Shown: one piece after another, positions 1 to 9,044 of the stretch | Numbering within the stretch: position 1 is the stretch's first letter | Layout: each line of letters begins with the position of its first letter | Origin: a bacterium | Lineage (GTDB): Bacteria > Bacillota > Bacilli > Lactobacillales > Streptococcaceae | NCBI GenBank assembly: GCA_905221035.1 | Contig: CAJNBP010000004.1 | Span: 105,066 to 169,065, forward strand | Reading direction: 5' to 3' | Length of the DNA: 64,000 nt | Notes under the pieces: generated by a model | Seen by the model: only the letters and a program-made list of their open reading frames with translations | Databases searched by the model: none | Told to the model about the DNA's origin: nothing | Position numbers and translations under genes: made by a program

Positions 1-960
1 AAAGATGCTCAAACAGTGACTGCTGACGGTAAACACTTCGAGTTGGCTGCTAACATCGGTACTCCAAAAGACGTTGAAGGTGTTAACAACAACGGTGCTG
101 AAGCTGTTGGACTTTACCGTACAGAGTTCTTGTACATGGATTCTCAAGACTTCCCAACTGAAGATGAGCAGTATGAAGCATACAAGGCTGTTCTTGAGGG
201 AATGAATGGTAAACCAGTAGTTGTTCGTACAATGGATATCGGTGGAGATAAGGAACTTCCTTACTTCGATATGCCACATGAAATGAACCCATTCCTTGGA
301 TTCCGTGCTCTTCGTATCTCTATTTCTGAAACTGGAGATGCAATGTTCCGTACACAAATCCGCGCCCTTCTTCGTGCTTCTGTTCATGGTCAATTGCGTA
401 TCATGTTCCCAATGGTTGCCCTCTTGAAAGAATTCCGCGCAGCTAAAGCAGTTTATGAAGAAGAAAAAGCAAACCTTCTTGCTGAAGGTGTTGCAGTTGC
501 GGATGATATCCAAGTTGGTATCATGATTGAAATCCCTGCAGCAGCTATGCTTGCAGACCAATTTGCAAAAGAAGTAGACTTCATGTCAATTGGTACAAAT
601 GACTTGATCCAATACTCAATGGCAGCAGACCGTATGAACGAACAAGTTTCATACCTTTACCAACCATATAACCCATCAATCCTTCGCTTGATCAACAACG
701 TTATCAAAGCAGCTCACGCTGAAGGCAAATGGGCTGGTATGTGTGGTGAGATGGCTGGTGACCAAAAAGCTGTTCCACTTCTTGTCGGAATGGGCTTGGA
801 TGAGTTCTCTATGTCAGCAACATCTGTACTTCGTACACGTAGCTTGATGAAGAAATTGGATACTGCTAAGATGGAAGAGTACGCTAACCGTGCCCTTACA
901 GAGTGTTCAACAATGGAAGAAGTTCTTGAACTTCAAAAAGAATACGTTAACTTCGATTAA
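1..960 (+). CDS. ptsI: PTS enzyme I, C-terminal part (5' truncated by window)
   Basis: Phosphoenolpyruvate-protein phosphotransferase starts the PTS relay by taking phosphate from PEP and passing it to HPr in the cytoplasm. The frame is open from base 1, so the gene begins upstream and the GTG at 16 is not a start. What remains is the PEP-binding TIM barrel: [10 protein letters not shown], the RTMDIGGDK loop, the second PEP-utiliser signature [16 protein letters not shown], and the catalytic Cys in GMCGEMAGD. The N-terminal phospho-His domain is outside the window. Strong codon bias fits a highly expressed gene. It also supplies phosphate for DhaM further along. Confidence 0.97.
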   Translation, partial: KDAQTVTADGKHFELAANIGTPKDVEGVNNNGAEAVGLYRTEFLYMDSQDFPTEDEQYEAYKAVLEGMNGKPVVVRTMDIGGDKELPYFDMPHEMNPFLGFRALRISISETGDAMFRTQIRALLRASVHGQLRIMFPMVALLKEFRAAKAVYEEEKANLLAEGVAVADDIQVGIMIEIPAAAMLADQFAKEVDFMSIGTNDLIQYSMAADRMNEQVSYLYQPYNPSILRLINNVIKAAHAEGKWAGMCGEMAGDQKAVPLLVGMGLDEFSMSATSVLRTRSLMKKLDTAKMEEYANRALTECSTMEEVLELQKEYVNFD

Positions 961-967
961 TGTGATT

Positions 968-996
968 AACCTTGTAACCTAGTTGCAAGGTTTTTT
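968..996 (+). terminator. Terminator of ptsI
   Basis: An 11-bp hairpin (AACCTTGTAAC / GTTGCAAGGTT, loop CTA) runs straight into a T6 tract 8 bases after the ptsI stop. Confidence 0.85.
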
Positions 997-1053
997 GACG
1001 CATTTTGGAAAAGTATAGTCTTATAAAGTCCACTTTTAAATGCTCCAGAGGCA

Positions 1054-1062
1054 TGGTATAAT
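1054..1062 (+). promoter_or_regulatory. Extended -10 promoter for the YkgJ-like gene
   Basis: TGGTATAAT is an extended -10 element 32 bp before the start codon at 1094. No convincing -35 hexamer is seen, as is common for extended -10 promoters in streptococci. Confidence 0.6.
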
Positions 1063-1093
1063 AGGGGAAAGTAAATAGAATAAGAGAGAAACT

Positions 1094-1588
1094 ATGTCTA
1101 AAGAAATTGATATTGAGTATTACCATCAGCTAGCCTTGCAAAAGCAGAAGGAGCATCGTAAAGTGTTAGCCAATCTAAAGAAAAAGCCACCAAAAAATCT
1201 AGATAAGATAGCCCAGCAGATTCATCAAGAAGTCTTTGAGGAGATTGATTGTACTGCCTGTGCAAACTGTTGCAAGACTTTGGGGCCCGACTTCAAGGAA
1301 GCAGATATTACCCGTATTGCCAAGTATTTCAAAATGAAATTACCCGCTTTTGAAGCAGAGTTTTTGCAGGTAGATGAAGATGGAGATAAGATTTTCAAAT
1401 CCATGCCCTGCCCATTTTTAGGGGGAGATAATCTCTGTTCCATCTATGACGTTCGTCCAAAGGCCTGTCGTGAATTTCCCCATACAGACCGTAAAAAGAT
1501 CCATCAAATCAATCATCTAACGATTAAGAATACCTTGACTTGTCCAGCAGCCTATCTCTTTGTGGAGAAATTAAAGGATAAGTTATAG
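1094..1588 (+). CDS. YkgJ-family cysteine cluster protein
   Basis: A 164-aa cytoplasmic protein with the cysteine cluster D-C-x2-C-x2-CC (residues ~51-57) and later CPFL..C.IYDVRP.AC, the pattern of the YkgJ/UPF0153 family. Members are thought to bind a metal or Fe-S cluster through these cysteines; the reaction is unknown. The N-terminal ~45 residues are lysine-rich and probably helical. It has its own extended -10 promoter and stands alone between ptsI and the ClbS-like gene. Family call is firm, function is not. Confidence 0.8.
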   Translation: MSKEIDIEYYHQLALQKQKEHRKVLANLKKKPPKNLDKIAQQIHQEVFEEIDCTACANCCKTLGPDFKEADITRIAKYFKMKLPAFEAEFLQVDEDGDKIFKSMPCPFLGGDNLCSIYDVRPKACREFPHTDRKKIHQINHLTIKNTLTCPAAYLFVEKLKDKL

Positions 1589-1644
1589 AGATTTAAAGGA
1601 TCAAAATTTTTTATAATAACTAGCAATATGAAGGGAGTACTCCT

Positions 1645-2184
1645 GTGCCTAGACCGAAAACAAAAGAGGAGCTAATGCAGGCCTCTAAGGAAAACTATGA
1701 CAAGCTCAACCGTTTCATCTCCCAACTAAGTGAAGATGAGCTACAGACTCCATTTGATTTTTCAAGAGACCCAAGGAAAAAAGAGGCCCACTGGAAAAGG
1801 GATAAGAATCTACGGGATGTCTTGATTCATCTTTATGAATGGCAGCAATTACTTTTAAATTGGGTACATTCTAATCAAAAGGGTCTTGAAAGACCTTTTC
1901 TTCCTGAGCCTTATAATTGGAAAACTTATGGACAAATGAATGACGCTTTTTGGAAGAAGCACCAGAAAATGACCTTAGAAGAAGCGACTAGACTCCTAGA
2001 ACAATCACATAGAGAGGTTTTAGAGTTGATAGAAGGCTTCAGCAATGACGAACTCTTTACTAAAGGTATCTATCAGTGGACAGGTGGGACAAGTCTAGGT
2101 TCCTACTTTGTTAGTAGCACGTCAAGCCACTATGATTGGGCTCTGAAAAAACTCAAAGCGCATCGGAAGAATTGTAAAGGATAG
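1645..2184 (+). CDS. ClbS/DfsB-family four-helix bundle protein (DUF1706)
   Basis: The 179-aa product resembles the DUF1706 / ClbS-DfsB family (MPRPKTKEELMQASKENYDKL start, central LRDVLIHLYEWQQLL helix, final SSHYDWALKKL). The fold is a DinB-like four-helix bundle. ClbS itself protects E. coli from colibactin by opening its cyclopropane warhead, but most Firmicute homologues have no known substrate. The start is GTG at 1645, supported by the SD AAGGGAG at 1631-1637. Whether this copy protects against a genotoxin is not shown by sequence. Confidence 0.75.
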   Translation: MPRPKTKEELMQASKENYDKLNRFISQLSEDELQTPFDFSRDPRKKEAHWKRDKNLRDVLIHLYEWQQLLLNWVHSNQKGLERPFLPEPYNWKTYGQMNDAFWKKHQKMTLEEATRLLEQSHREVLELIEGFSNDELFTKGIYQWTGGTSLGSYFVSSTSSHYDWALKKLKAHRKNCKG

Positions 2185-2236
2185 ATGGACTGTTTGAAAT
2201 GGCAAGAATGAGTTCTTTTAAACGTAAGATAAAAGC

Positions 2237-2265
2237 AAAGGGCTATCAAGTGATGTAGCCCTTTT
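2237..2265. terminator. Bidirectional terminator between the convergent genes
   Basis: AAAGGGCTA / TAGCCCTTT hairpin with T-rich tails on both strands, between the + gene ending at 2184 and dhaQ ending at 2282 on -. Confidence 0.7.
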
Positions 2266-2281
2266 GAGTTATACAAGCAAA

Positions 2282-3271
2282 TTACCATGCAAAAGCTGTC
2301 GTTGGAGCATTGAGCGCTTCTAACCACTGTTTATTTTTTACGGGGCAAAGAGTTACGGATATACCTGCCATATCTAGACTGGTCATAAATGTTCCTGATT
2401 TTATAAAGGTAATAGTGACTCCTTCAATTTCTAAGAGTTGAAGGAGATCATTGATAAATATGCCCATTTCTAAGTTGCTGGTAGTGCCTAGATTATTTAC
2501 AAGCAATATAAATTGATCACCACGTTTCCAATGATAGTGCAATCTTAATTTGCTTATAATTTCATTTGCAAGGATTTCCGATGATTGGAATGGGACGATA
2601 CGATATCCTTCTTCGCCATGTATCCCTATGCCATAGGAAATATTTCCTTCATCCAAGTTAAATAGTGGAAGGGTGGTTTGGGGTAGACTAGCGGATTTGG
2701 TTGCAAAGCCAATCGTTGCGATTTCGGGAGCAAGCTCATGACCTAAATCAGTTAGTTGTTCTATGTCGGCTCCATTTTGAGCTGCAAATCCTAGAATTTT
2801 ATGAAGTAAAATTGTCCCTGCAAGCCCTCTTCCTCTAATTTGAAATCTATTGTGAGGTTCAATTGAAATATCGTCGTGTGCTAGACTATAGCCGACTTTA
2901 ATTCCTTCTTTTCTAGCAGTGTTAATGGCAGAGCTAAATTCTTTGATGTCTGCTTCGAAATTTTTTACAATGATGAAGACACCGTGACCATTGTTTAAAA
3001 AACGAATGGACTCTAAGATTTCAGTTCTTGTAGGTGGAGTAAATAATTGGCCATAGATAGCAGCGGTAAGCATTCCTTCTCCCACGTATCCAATATGAGC
3101 AGGTTCGTGACCTGAACCTCCACCCGACAATATTGGAACCTGATGAGGATTGCGATTTTTTTGATAGACTAAAGGTAAGGTAGGGTGTTTTTCTAATTCA
3201 GGATGACTGCTGACAGTTGCCGAAATGTAACTTGAAATAATTTTCTGTTTATGATTTGAAATAAATGTCAT
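2282..3271 (-). CDS. dhaQ: DhaQ, DhaK-like co-activator of the dha operon
   Basis: A 329-aa paralogue of DhaK. It keeps the GGGSGHEP loop (50-57) and the substrate-binding His218 in GIHGE, so it can probably bind dihydroxyacetone. The NYSGD segment of DhaK reads NFEAD here, losing the glycine beside the catalytic Asp. In Lactococcus lactis DhaQ is not a kinase but binds dihydroxyacetone and activates the TetR-type DhaS. Placement directly after dhaS (TAATG overlap at 3271), divergent from dhaKLM, is the lactococcal arrangement. A second kinase subunit is the less likely alternative. Confidence 0.85.
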   Translation of the reverse strand: MTFISNHKQKIISSYISATVSSHPELEKHPTLPLVYQKNRNPHQVPILSGGGSGHEPAHIGYVGEGMLTAAIYGQLFTPPTRTEILESIRFLNNGHGVFIIVKNFEADIKEFSSAINTARKEGIKVGYSLAHDDISIEPHNRFQIRGRGLAGTILLHKILGFAAQNGADIEQLTDLGHELAPEIATIGFATKSASLPQTTLPLFNLDEGNISYGIGIHGEEGYRIVPFQSSEILANEIISKLRLHYHWKRGDQFILLVNNLGTTSNLEMGIFINDLLQLLEIEGVTITFIKSGTFMTSLDMAGISVTLCPVKNKQWLEALNAPTTAFAW

Positions 3272-3798
3272 TATGGTCTCTTTCCAATAATTGTCATGAT
3301 TAGAAAGTCTGGTTGTGGAACTGGACTTTTTTTATTGACGTAAGCCTTCACGATTTCTGCTAGAGCATGTGAATGATAGTCTAACAAAAAACAAGTATAA
3401 GCAGATGAATCGATATCAATCTGGCCATATTCTCTTAAAATTTTTGATACAAGCAAACGACAGTAGCTGATAAAGTGGTCATAGAAGTTATTTTGCCCTT
3501 GAATATCAAAAAGTTGAATATAAAAGTCACGCTCTTGTTCGAAATAAAAAAATAATTCTTGTAATAGTTTTTGGCCTGAAATGAAGTCCAAGTTATTGGT
3601 GATATACTCGGTTAAGTCATTTTCAAATATCCAGTCGAGCAGTTCATATTTGTCAAGAAAGTGATTATAAAAGGTCTGTCTACGAATGCCAGCTGATTCC
3701 ATGATATCTACAATAGAGATTTTGTCAAATTCTCTAGTAGTTAAGAGGTCTCTAAATGCCTTGGCAATCCGTTTTTTTGTAATGAGTGATGATGCCAT
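3271..3798 (-). CDS. dhaS: DhaS, TetR-family activator of dha genes
   Basis: TetR-type regulator of 175 aa with an N-terminal helix-turn-helix (ISIVDIMESAGIRRQTFYNHF). The start is placed at ATG 3798, with SD AAAGG six bases upstream. An in-frame ATG at 3825 lies inside the likely -10 element (TAAAAT, 3824-3829 on -) and could not be on the transcript. Unusually for TetR proteins, lactococcal DhaS is an activator working with DhaQ and dihydroxyacetone; the same is inferred here from gene order and the operator at 3861. Confidence 0.85.
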   Translation of the reverse strand: MASSLITKKRIAKAFRDLLTTREFDKISIVDIMESAGIRRQTFYNHFLDKYELLDWIFENDLTEYITNNLDFISGQKLLQELFFYFEQERDFYIQLFDIQGQNNFYDHFISYCRLLVSKILREYGQIDIDSSAYTCFLLDYHSHALAEIVKAYVNKKSPVPQPDFLIMTIIGKRP

Positions 3799-3860
3799 AG
3801 GAAACCTTTCTTTTACTTCCTTCATTTTACCAAAAAAATGTTTGAAACGGGTTTAAAAGG

Positions 3861-3882
3861 GGACAAATAATAGAATCTGTCC
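3861..3882. promoter_or_regulatory. DhaS operator
   Basis: Inverted repeat GGACAAAT-N6-ATCTGTCC. It matches the L. lactis DhaS site, remembered as GGACACAT-N6-ATTTGTCC, in arm length, spacing and sequence. It ends one base before the -35 of the dhaKLM promoter, a position suited to an activator. Confidence 0.8.
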
Positions 3883-3883
3883 C

Positions 3884-3912
3884 TTATCAGCCAGCAATAA
3901 AAAATATATAAT
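3884..3912 (+). promoter_or_regulatory. dhaKLM promoter
   Basis: TTATCA, 17 bp, TATAAT. The -35 is poor and the -10 is perfect, as expected for an activator-dependent promoter. The SD AGGAG sits at 3941-3945 before dhaK. Confidence 0.7.
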
Positions 3913-3951
3913 GAAAGCGAAAACAAAGATACATGCCGAAAGGAGTTTCTC

Positions 3952-4941
3952 ATGAAAAAAATTATAAATAAACCGACACAAGTTGTTGATGAAATGTTGC
4001 AGGGATTGTCATTCATGCATGATGACTTGGTAGAACGTTTAGATGGTTTTGATGTCATCGTTAGAAAGGCAGAAAAGACAGGAAAAGTTGGACTCATTTC
4101 AGGTGGAGGTTCAGGACATGAACCAAGTCATGCTGGATTTGTAGGAGATGGGATGTTGTCTGCTGCTATTTGTGGAGCAGTCTTCACTTCACCTACTCCG
4201 GACCAAATTTTAGAAGCCATTAAGGTGGCTGATGAAGGTGCTGGAGTTTTCATGGTCATCAAGAACTATTCTGGTGACATCATGAACTTTGAAATTGCAC
4301 AAGAACTTGCTGAAATGGAAGGTATTGATGTAGCAAGTGTTGTGGTTGATGATGATATCGCTGTTGAAAATAGTCTCTATACCCAAGGTCGTCGAGGTGT
4401 TGCAGGTACTATTTTAGTTCATAAAATTTTGGGGGCTGCGGCTCGTTCTGGTAAATCATTAGCTGAAATGAAGGATTTGGCAGATAAACTTGTCTTAGAA
4501 ATTAAAACAATTGGTCTTGCCTTGTCTGGAGCAACTGTCCCTGAAGTTGGCAAACCAGGATTTGTTCTAGAAGATGATGAATTTGAATATGGAGTTGGTA
4601 TTCATGGTGAGCCAGGGTATAAAAAAGAGAAAATGCAACCTTCCGCACAATTGGCATCAGAATTGGTTGAAAAATTATCTGAAGGTTTCCAACTTAAATC
4701 AGGCGAACGCTATGGCCTTCTCATTAATGGTTTAGGAAGCACGCCTCTTATGGAACAATATGTATTCGCAAATGATGTGGCTAAATTGCTCCATGAAAAA
4801 GGTGTTCAGTTGGCATTTAAGAAAATTGGAAACTATATGACTTCAATCGATATGGCTGGTTTGTCATTAACATTGATTCGATTGGCAGATGATGAGTGGT
4901 TGGATGCTCTAAATGCACCTGTTACTACACCAGCTTGGTAA
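3952..4941 (+). CDS. dhaK: Dihydroxyacetone kinase substrate-binding subunit DhaK
   Basis: PTS-dependent dihydroxyacetone kinase, subunit K, 329 aa. It binds dihydroxyacetone covalently through His218 (in GVGIHGEPG) and has the GGGSGHEPSH loop at 51-60 and catalytic Asp109 in NYSGD. DhaL-bound ADP/ATP phosphorylates the substrate to DHAP, which enters glycolysis. First gene of a tight operon with dhaL 21 bp downstream. Regulation by DhaS/DhaQ is inferred from the adjoining operator. Confidence 0.95.
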   Translation: MKKIINKPTQVVDEMLQGLSFMHDDLVERLDGFDVIVRKAEKTGKVGLISGGGSGHEPSHAGFVGDGMLSAAICGAVFTSPTPDQILEAIKVADEGAGVFMVIKNYSGDIMNFEIAQELAEMEGIDVASVVVDDDIAVENSLYTQGRRGVAGTILVHKILGAAARSGKSLAEMKDLADKLVLEIKTIGLALSGATVPEVGKPGFVLEDDEFEYGVGIHGEPGYKKEKMQPSAQLASELVEKLSEGFQLKSGERYGLLINGLGSTPLMEQYVFANDVAKLLHEKGVQLAFKKIGNYMTSIDMAGLSLTLIRLADDEWLDALNAPVTTPAW

Positions 4942-4962
4942 AACTTTAGGAGGAAATGTCAA

Positions 4963-5538
4963 ATGAATGCTGAACAAGCTCTTGAATGGATGAAGCTTTT
5001 TAATGAAAAGATTCAAGAACAGAAAGATTATCTTAGTGAACTAGACACACCTATAGGAGATGGAGACCACGGTGGAAATATGGCGCGTGGCATGGCTGCA
5101 GTTATGGAAAACTTAGAAGGCAAGCAATTTGAGACAAGCAGTGATGTTTTTAAACTTGTCTCAATGCAACTACTGAGTAAGGTAGGCGGTGCTTCTGGTC
5201 CCTTGTATGGCTCTGCTTTTATGGGAATGGCCAAGGCTGATTCAAATTCTAAAATAGAGGAAATCTTACAAAGCGGTTTGGATATGATTGTCAAACGTGG
5301 GAAAGCAGAAGTTGGAGAAAAGACAATGGTTGATGTTTGGACTCCTGTTATTGCTGCTTTGTCTGCTGGTCAATTGACTCAAGAGGTTATTGATAAGGTA
5401 GTGAATGCTACCAAAGATTTACTTGCAACTAAAGGAAGGGCATCTTATGTAGGAGAACGTTCTCTTGGACATATTGATCCTGGATCATTCTCATCAGGAT
5501 TACTCTTTACTGCTCTTTTAGAAACCGGGGTGGTTTAA
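4963..5538 (+). CDS. dhaL: Dihydroxyacetone kinase ADP-binding subunit DhaL
   Basis: The 191-aa nucleotide subunit carries the Mg-ADP binding motif DTPIGDGDHGGNMARG (~29-44) and a glycine-rich SKVGGASGPLYG loop. It holds ADP permanently as a cofactor, is rephosphorylated by DhaM, and transfers phosphate to dihydroxyacetone on DhaK. SD AGGAGG (4950-4955). Its stop overlaps the dhaM start (TAATG), suggesting translational coupling. Confidence 0.95.
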   Translation: MNAEQALEWMKLFNEKIQEQKDYLSELDTPIGDGDHGGNMARGMAAVMENLEGKQFETSSDVFKLVSMQLLSKVGGASGPLYGSAFMGMAKADSNSKIEEILQSGLDMIVKRGKAEVGEKTMVDVWTPVIAALSAGQLTQEVIDKVVNATKDLLATKGRASYVGERSLGHIDPGSFSSGLLFTALLETGVV

Positions 5539-5912
5539 TGGGAAGTATTGGTCTTGTTATCGTTTCACATTCCAAAAACATTGCACAAGGTCTTGTTGAA
5601 CTGATTGGTGAAGTAGCTAAAGATGTTCCGATTACTTATGTAGGAGGAACCGAAGATGGAGGAATTGGAACTAGTTTTGATCAAGTAGATAGGGTTGTTT
5701 CTGAAAATCCAGCAGATACTTTACTTGCCTTTTTTGACCTAGGTTCTGCTAAAATGAACTTAGAAATGGTGGCTGATTTCAGTGATAAGAGTATCATTAT
5801 CAACAGTGTTCCAATTGTAGAAGGTGCCTATACTGCAGCTGCTCTTCTTCAGGCTGGTGCAGAACTGTCAGTTATTGAAACACAGTTGGCGGAGCTTAAA
5901 ATCAATAAATAA
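5538..5912 (+). CDS. dhaM: PTS-dependent phosphoryl donor DhaM (EIIA-Man type)
   Basis: A 124-aa single-domain DhaM with the EIIA-mannose fold. The N-terminal GLVIVSHSKN carries the phosphorylatable His11. It takes phosphate from HPr and rephosphorylates DhaL-ADP. The short Gram-positive form lacks the HPr- and EI-like domains of E. coli DhaM, so it depends on the general enzymes, whose EI gene lies at the left edge. No glycerol facilitator gene follows, unlike in some dha loci. Confidence 0.93.
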   Translation: MGSIGLVIVSHSKNIAQGLVELIGEVAKDVPITYVGGTEDGGIGTSFDQVDRVVSENPADTLLAFFDLGSAKMNLEMVADFSDKSIIINSVPIVEGAYTAAALLQAGAELSVIETQLAELKINK

Positions 5913-6380
5913 GGAATTTTACTATAACTCTTTTTATAGGTGGGTTATTGATTATCACTACTATCAAAGTTTAAGTAAATAATTTCAAAATCAGAAAGGG
6001 ATTGCTTGCGCAGTTCCTTTTTAATTTAACCGAAGTAAAGCCATAGAGTTTCTAAATTGTGAACCATTCAAAACTAATTGGGATGGGATCATTCTAGCTT
6101 TAGAATCCTTCAAAAATTTAGATTTAAAGCAATCAATGGCTTAGAAGAGTACTAAAACATTTAGTTTATAGGAATTCTAGGTCTAGAATTACAGGGATAT
6201 TTAGGAAAATAGAGGATTCGATCGTTAGGATTGTTCTATTCTGAAAGATTTGGGATGTCAATTGTATAGGAGAGTGTTCGAATTTTTTAAGTTATTAAAT
6301 TAGTTCAGATAATGTTAATTGTGTGAGATGCTTTATGCTATAATGTTCTTAATGAATTTTTAGAAAGGAAAACTCTCAAA
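5913..6380. other. Gene-free AT-rich interval, 468 bp
   Basis: I find no coding frame without stops. It contains a palindrome AATTCTAG-GT-CTAGAATT at 6173-6190 and a related ATTCTAGCTTTAGAAT at 6092-6107, perhaps protein-binding sites. An extended -10 (TGCTATAAT, 6336-6344) precedes the HAD gene. It may contain remains of a lost gene (for example a glycerol facilitator), but nothing is recognisable. Confidence 0.5.
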
Positions 6381-7073
6381 TTGTCCTACAAATTTCTACT
6401 CTTCGACCTCGACCACACTCTTCTTGATTTTGATGCTGCTGAGGATGTGGCTTTGACCCAACTTCTAAAAGAAGAAGGAGTTGCAGATATTCAGTCTTAT
6501 AAAGATTATTACGTTCCTATGAACAAGGCTCTCTGGAAGGACTTGGAGCAAAAGAAAATCAGTAAACAAGAGCTGGTTAACACGCGCTTTTCTCGTTTAT
6601 TTGCCCATTTTGGACAGGAAAAAGACGGTAGTTTTCTAGCCCAGCGTTATCAATTTTACCTCGCCCAGCAGGGACAAACTCTTTCGGGTGCTCATGAACT
6701 CTTGGATAGCCTCATTGAACGTGATTATGACTTGTATGCTGCGACAAATGGAATTACTGCCATTCAGACAGGTCGCTTGGCTCAATCGGGTCTGGCACCT
6801 TATTTCAATCAAGTTTTTATCTCTGAACAGCTGCAAACACAAAAGCCTGACGCACTTTTTTATGAAAAAATCGGTCAGCAGATTGCTGGATTTAGCAAAG
6901 AAGAGACGCTGATGATTGGAGACTCCCTAACCGCCGACATTCAAGGTGGCAATAATGCGGGGATTGATACTATCTGGTACAACCCTCATCACCTCGAAAA
7001 TCCCACACAAGCCCAGCCGACTTACGAAGTCCATTCTTACCAAGACTTGCTGGATTGTTTAGATAAACTGTAA
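6381..7073 (+). CDS. HAD-family (YjjG/PynA-like) pyrimidine nucleotidase
   Basis: A 230-aa HAD phosphatase. Motif I is LFDLDHTLLDFD (two catalytic Asp), motif II is AATNG, and motif IV is MIGDSLTADIQGG. The long helical cap between motif I and II is subclass C1, as in YjjG. Pneumococcal PynA, a close homologue in the same genomic order, is a pyrimidine nucleoside-monophosphatase that acts on modified nucleotides. The start is TTG at 6381 with SD AAAGGA at 6364-6369. Family is sure, exact substrate inferred. Confidence 0.85.
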   Translation: MSYKFLLFDLDHTLLDFDAAEDVALTQLLKEEGVADIQSYKDYYVPMNKALWKDLEQKKISKQELVNTRFSRLFAHFGQEKDGSFLAQRYQFYLAQQGQTLSGAHELLDSLIERDYDLYAATNGITAIQTGRLAQSGLAPYFNQVFISEQLQTQKPDALFYEKIGQQIAGFSKEETLMIGDSLTADIQGGNNAGIDTIWYNPHHLENPTQAQPTYEVHSYQDLLDCLDKL

Positions 7074-7106
7074 AAAGTGGTTTAGACAGCCACTTTTTGC
7101 TATAAT
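7072..7106 (+). terminator. Terminator followed by the next promoter
   Basis: A 9-bp hairpin (AAAAAGTGG / CCACTTTTT) overlaps the stop codon of the HAD gene. Two bases later an extended -10 TGCTATAAT (7098-7106) begins, which should drive the DUF4336 gene, ung and mutX. Confidence 0.75.
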
Positions 7107-7137
7107 AGAGGCAGTAAAAACGAAGGAATAGTTAACG

Positions 7138-7893
7138 ATGTCAAGGCCAGAACTTTCTCTTTATGAACCATTGTATACACTAAAGGAAGTTGATCAAAAT
7201 ATCTGGATAGTGGATGGTGATTTGATTCAAATGGATATGAAGATCTTCAAACTTCCTTTTCAGACACGTATGACGGTGATTAAGTTAAATGATGGCAAAC
7301 TTTGGATTCATTCTCCTATTGCGCCAAACGAGAAACTCTTTACTGAACTGGACGCTCTGGGCAGAGTAGCTTACCTGATTTCACCAAATAAGATTCACTA
7401 CGCTTATATTGCAGATTGGAGAAAAAGATATCCTCATGCGCAAGCATGGTCTAGTCCAGGAGTTGAAGAGAGAGCGAAAAGTCAGAATGTCAAGGTGGAA
7501 TTTGATGCTGCCTTAACAGATAAGGCTCCTGACCTATGGTCTGATGAGATTGATCAGCTTATTTTTAAGGGAAGTTCTGTCATCGAAGAGGTCGTGTTTT
7601 TTCATAAATCAACTAAAACACTCATTGTAACAGACCTTATAGAGAATTTTGAACCTGAAAAGATAGCTAGTCCAATCCGCAGAAAATTCTATCGTTTAGC
7701 TCGTGTAACAGCCCCTGATGGTCAAACTCCTATTGATTATCGTATGACTTTTTTAGGAAGACAAAGGGAAGCAAAGGTTTCCTTTTCCCGTATGTCAAAC
7801 TGGAAACCGGATAAGATTATACTTGCACATGGTTTATGCTTTTTTAAAAATGGTGCGGATGAATTAAGACGTGCTTTTAGATGGATAAGATAA
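7138..7893 (+). CDS. DUF4336 domain protein
   Basis: The 251-aa protein resembles the DUF4336 family, which is distantly related to metallo-beta-lactamase folds ([17 protein letters not shown], then [18 protein letters not shown], ending KIILAHG). The full zinc-binding HxHxDH set is not visible, so hydrolase activity should not be assumed. Its stop is 12 bp before ung, whose SD overlaps its 3' end, so the genes are co-transcribed. Confidence 0.7.
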   Translation: MSRPELSLYEPLYTLKEVDQNIWIVDGDLIQMDMKIFKLPFQTRMTVIKLNDGKLWIHSPIAPNEKLFTELDALGRVAYLISPNKIHYAYIADWRKRYPHAQAWSSPGVEERAKSQNVKVEFDAALTDKAPDLWSDEIDQLIFKGSSVIEEVVFFHKSTKTLIVTDLIENFEPEKIASPIRRKFYRLARVTAPDGQTPIDYRMTFLGRQREAKVSFSRMSNWKPDKIILAHGLCFFKNGADELRRAFRWIR

Positions 7894-7904
7894 AGGAGGG
7901 AAAG

Positions 7905-8558
7905 ATGGAACACTCGTCTTGGCATGCTTTGATTAAGGAGCAATTACCTGAGGGTTATTTCGGGAAAATCAATCAGTTTATGAATCAGGTCTATGCTCAG
8001 GGGACTATTTATCCACCCAAGGAAAAGGTTTTTCAGGCTCTCTTGTCCACACCCCTAGAAGACGTGAAGGTGGTGATTTTAGGACAGGATCCTTATCATG
8101 GTCCAGGTCAGGCGCAGGGCTTGAGTTTTTCTGTTCCTGACTCTATCCCAGCTCCGCCATCCCTGCAAAATATCTTGAAGGAATTGTCAGATGACATTGG
8201 TGTTAAGAAATCCCATGATTTGACGGCTTGGGCTGAGCAAGGAGTCTTGCTTCTTAATGCTTGTTTGACGGTTCCTGCTGGACAGGCCAATGGTCATGCT
8301 GGTCAAATCTGGGAGCCTTTTACGGATGCTGTGATTCAGGTGGTCAATCATCTAGATAGACCAGTCGTTTTTGTACTCTGGGGAGCTTATGCACGCAAGA
8401 AGATGGCCTTAGTTACCAATCCTCGGCACTTGATTATCGAATCAGCCCATCCCAGTCCTTTATCGGTTTACAGAGGATTTTGGGGTTCCAAGCCTTTTTC
8501 CAAGGCCAATGCATTCTTAGAAGAGACAGGACAAGAGCCAATCGATTGGCTTAGATAA
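7905..8558 (+). CDS. ung: Uracil-DNA glycosylase
   Basis: Removes uracil from DNA at the start of base-excision repair. The 217-aa family-1 enzyme has the water-activating loop [13 protein letters not shown] with Asp62 and the leucine loop HPSPLS near the C-terminus. Start ATG 7905 is chosen over an in-frame ATG at 7881 because the SD AAAGGAGGG (7892-7900) lies just before it and the length matches pneumococcal Ung. It is followed directly by mutX, the known pneumococcal ung-mutX pair, so uracil and 8-oxoguanine avoidance are linked. Confidence 0.97.
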   Translation: MEHSSWHALIKEQLPEGYFGKINQFMNQVYAQGTIYPPKEKVFQALLSTPLEDVKVVILGQDPYHGPGQAQGLSFSVPDSIPAPPSLQNILKELSDDIGVKKSHDLTAWAEQGVLLLNACLTVPAGQANGHAGQIWEPFTDAVIQVVNHLDRPVVFVLWGAYARKKMALVTNPRHLIIESAHPSPLSVYRGFWGSKPFSKANAFLEETGQEPIDWLR

Positions 8559-8567
8559 GGAGAAAAT

Positions 8568-9032
8568 ATGCCTCAGTTAGCGACGATTTGCTACATTGAT
8601 AACGGAAAAGAACTGCTCATGCTCCACCGTAATAAGAAGCCCAATGATGTTCATAAAGGCAAATGGATTGGTGTGGGTGGTAAGCTAGAGCGAGGAGAGA
8701 CGCCTCAAGAATGCGCGGCGCGTGAAATCCTTGAAGAAACAGGGCTCAAAGCCAAGCCAGTTCTAAAAGGTGTTATCACTTTTCCTGAATTTACACCAGA
8801 TTTAGACTGGTACACCTATGTTTTTAAAGTGACGGAGTTCGAGGGTGACTTGATTGATTGCAACGAAGGAACGCTAGAATGGGTTCCCTATGACGAGGTT
8901 TTGAGTAAGCCGACTTGGGAAGGTGACCATACCTTTGTTGGGTGGCTTTTAGAAGATAAACCCTTCTTTTCAGCCAAGTTTGTTTATGATGGGGATAAAT
9001 TGTTGGATACCCAAGTTGATTTCTATGAATAA
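8568..9032 (+). CDS. mutX: MutX, 8-oxo-dGTP diphosphatase (NUDIX)
   Basis: The 154-aa NUDIX hydrolase has a full Nudix box (G38-x5-E44-x7-REILEETGL) and cleans the nucleotide pool of 8-oxo-dGTP, limiting A:T to C:G transversions. It begins 9 bp after ung with SD AAGGAG. Sequence and position match the pneumococcal mutX mutator gene. It is probably co-transcribed with pyrC, 12 bp downstream. Confidence 0.95.
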   Translation: MPQLATICYIDNGKELLMLHRNKKPNDVHKGKWIGVGGKLERGETPQECAAREILEETGLKAKPVLKGVITFPEFTPDLDWYTYVFKVTEFEGDLIDCNEGTLEWVPYDEVLSKPTWEGDHTFVGWLLEDKPFFSAKFVYDGDKLLDTQVDFYE

Positions 9033-9044
9033 AGGAGAAAGCAG

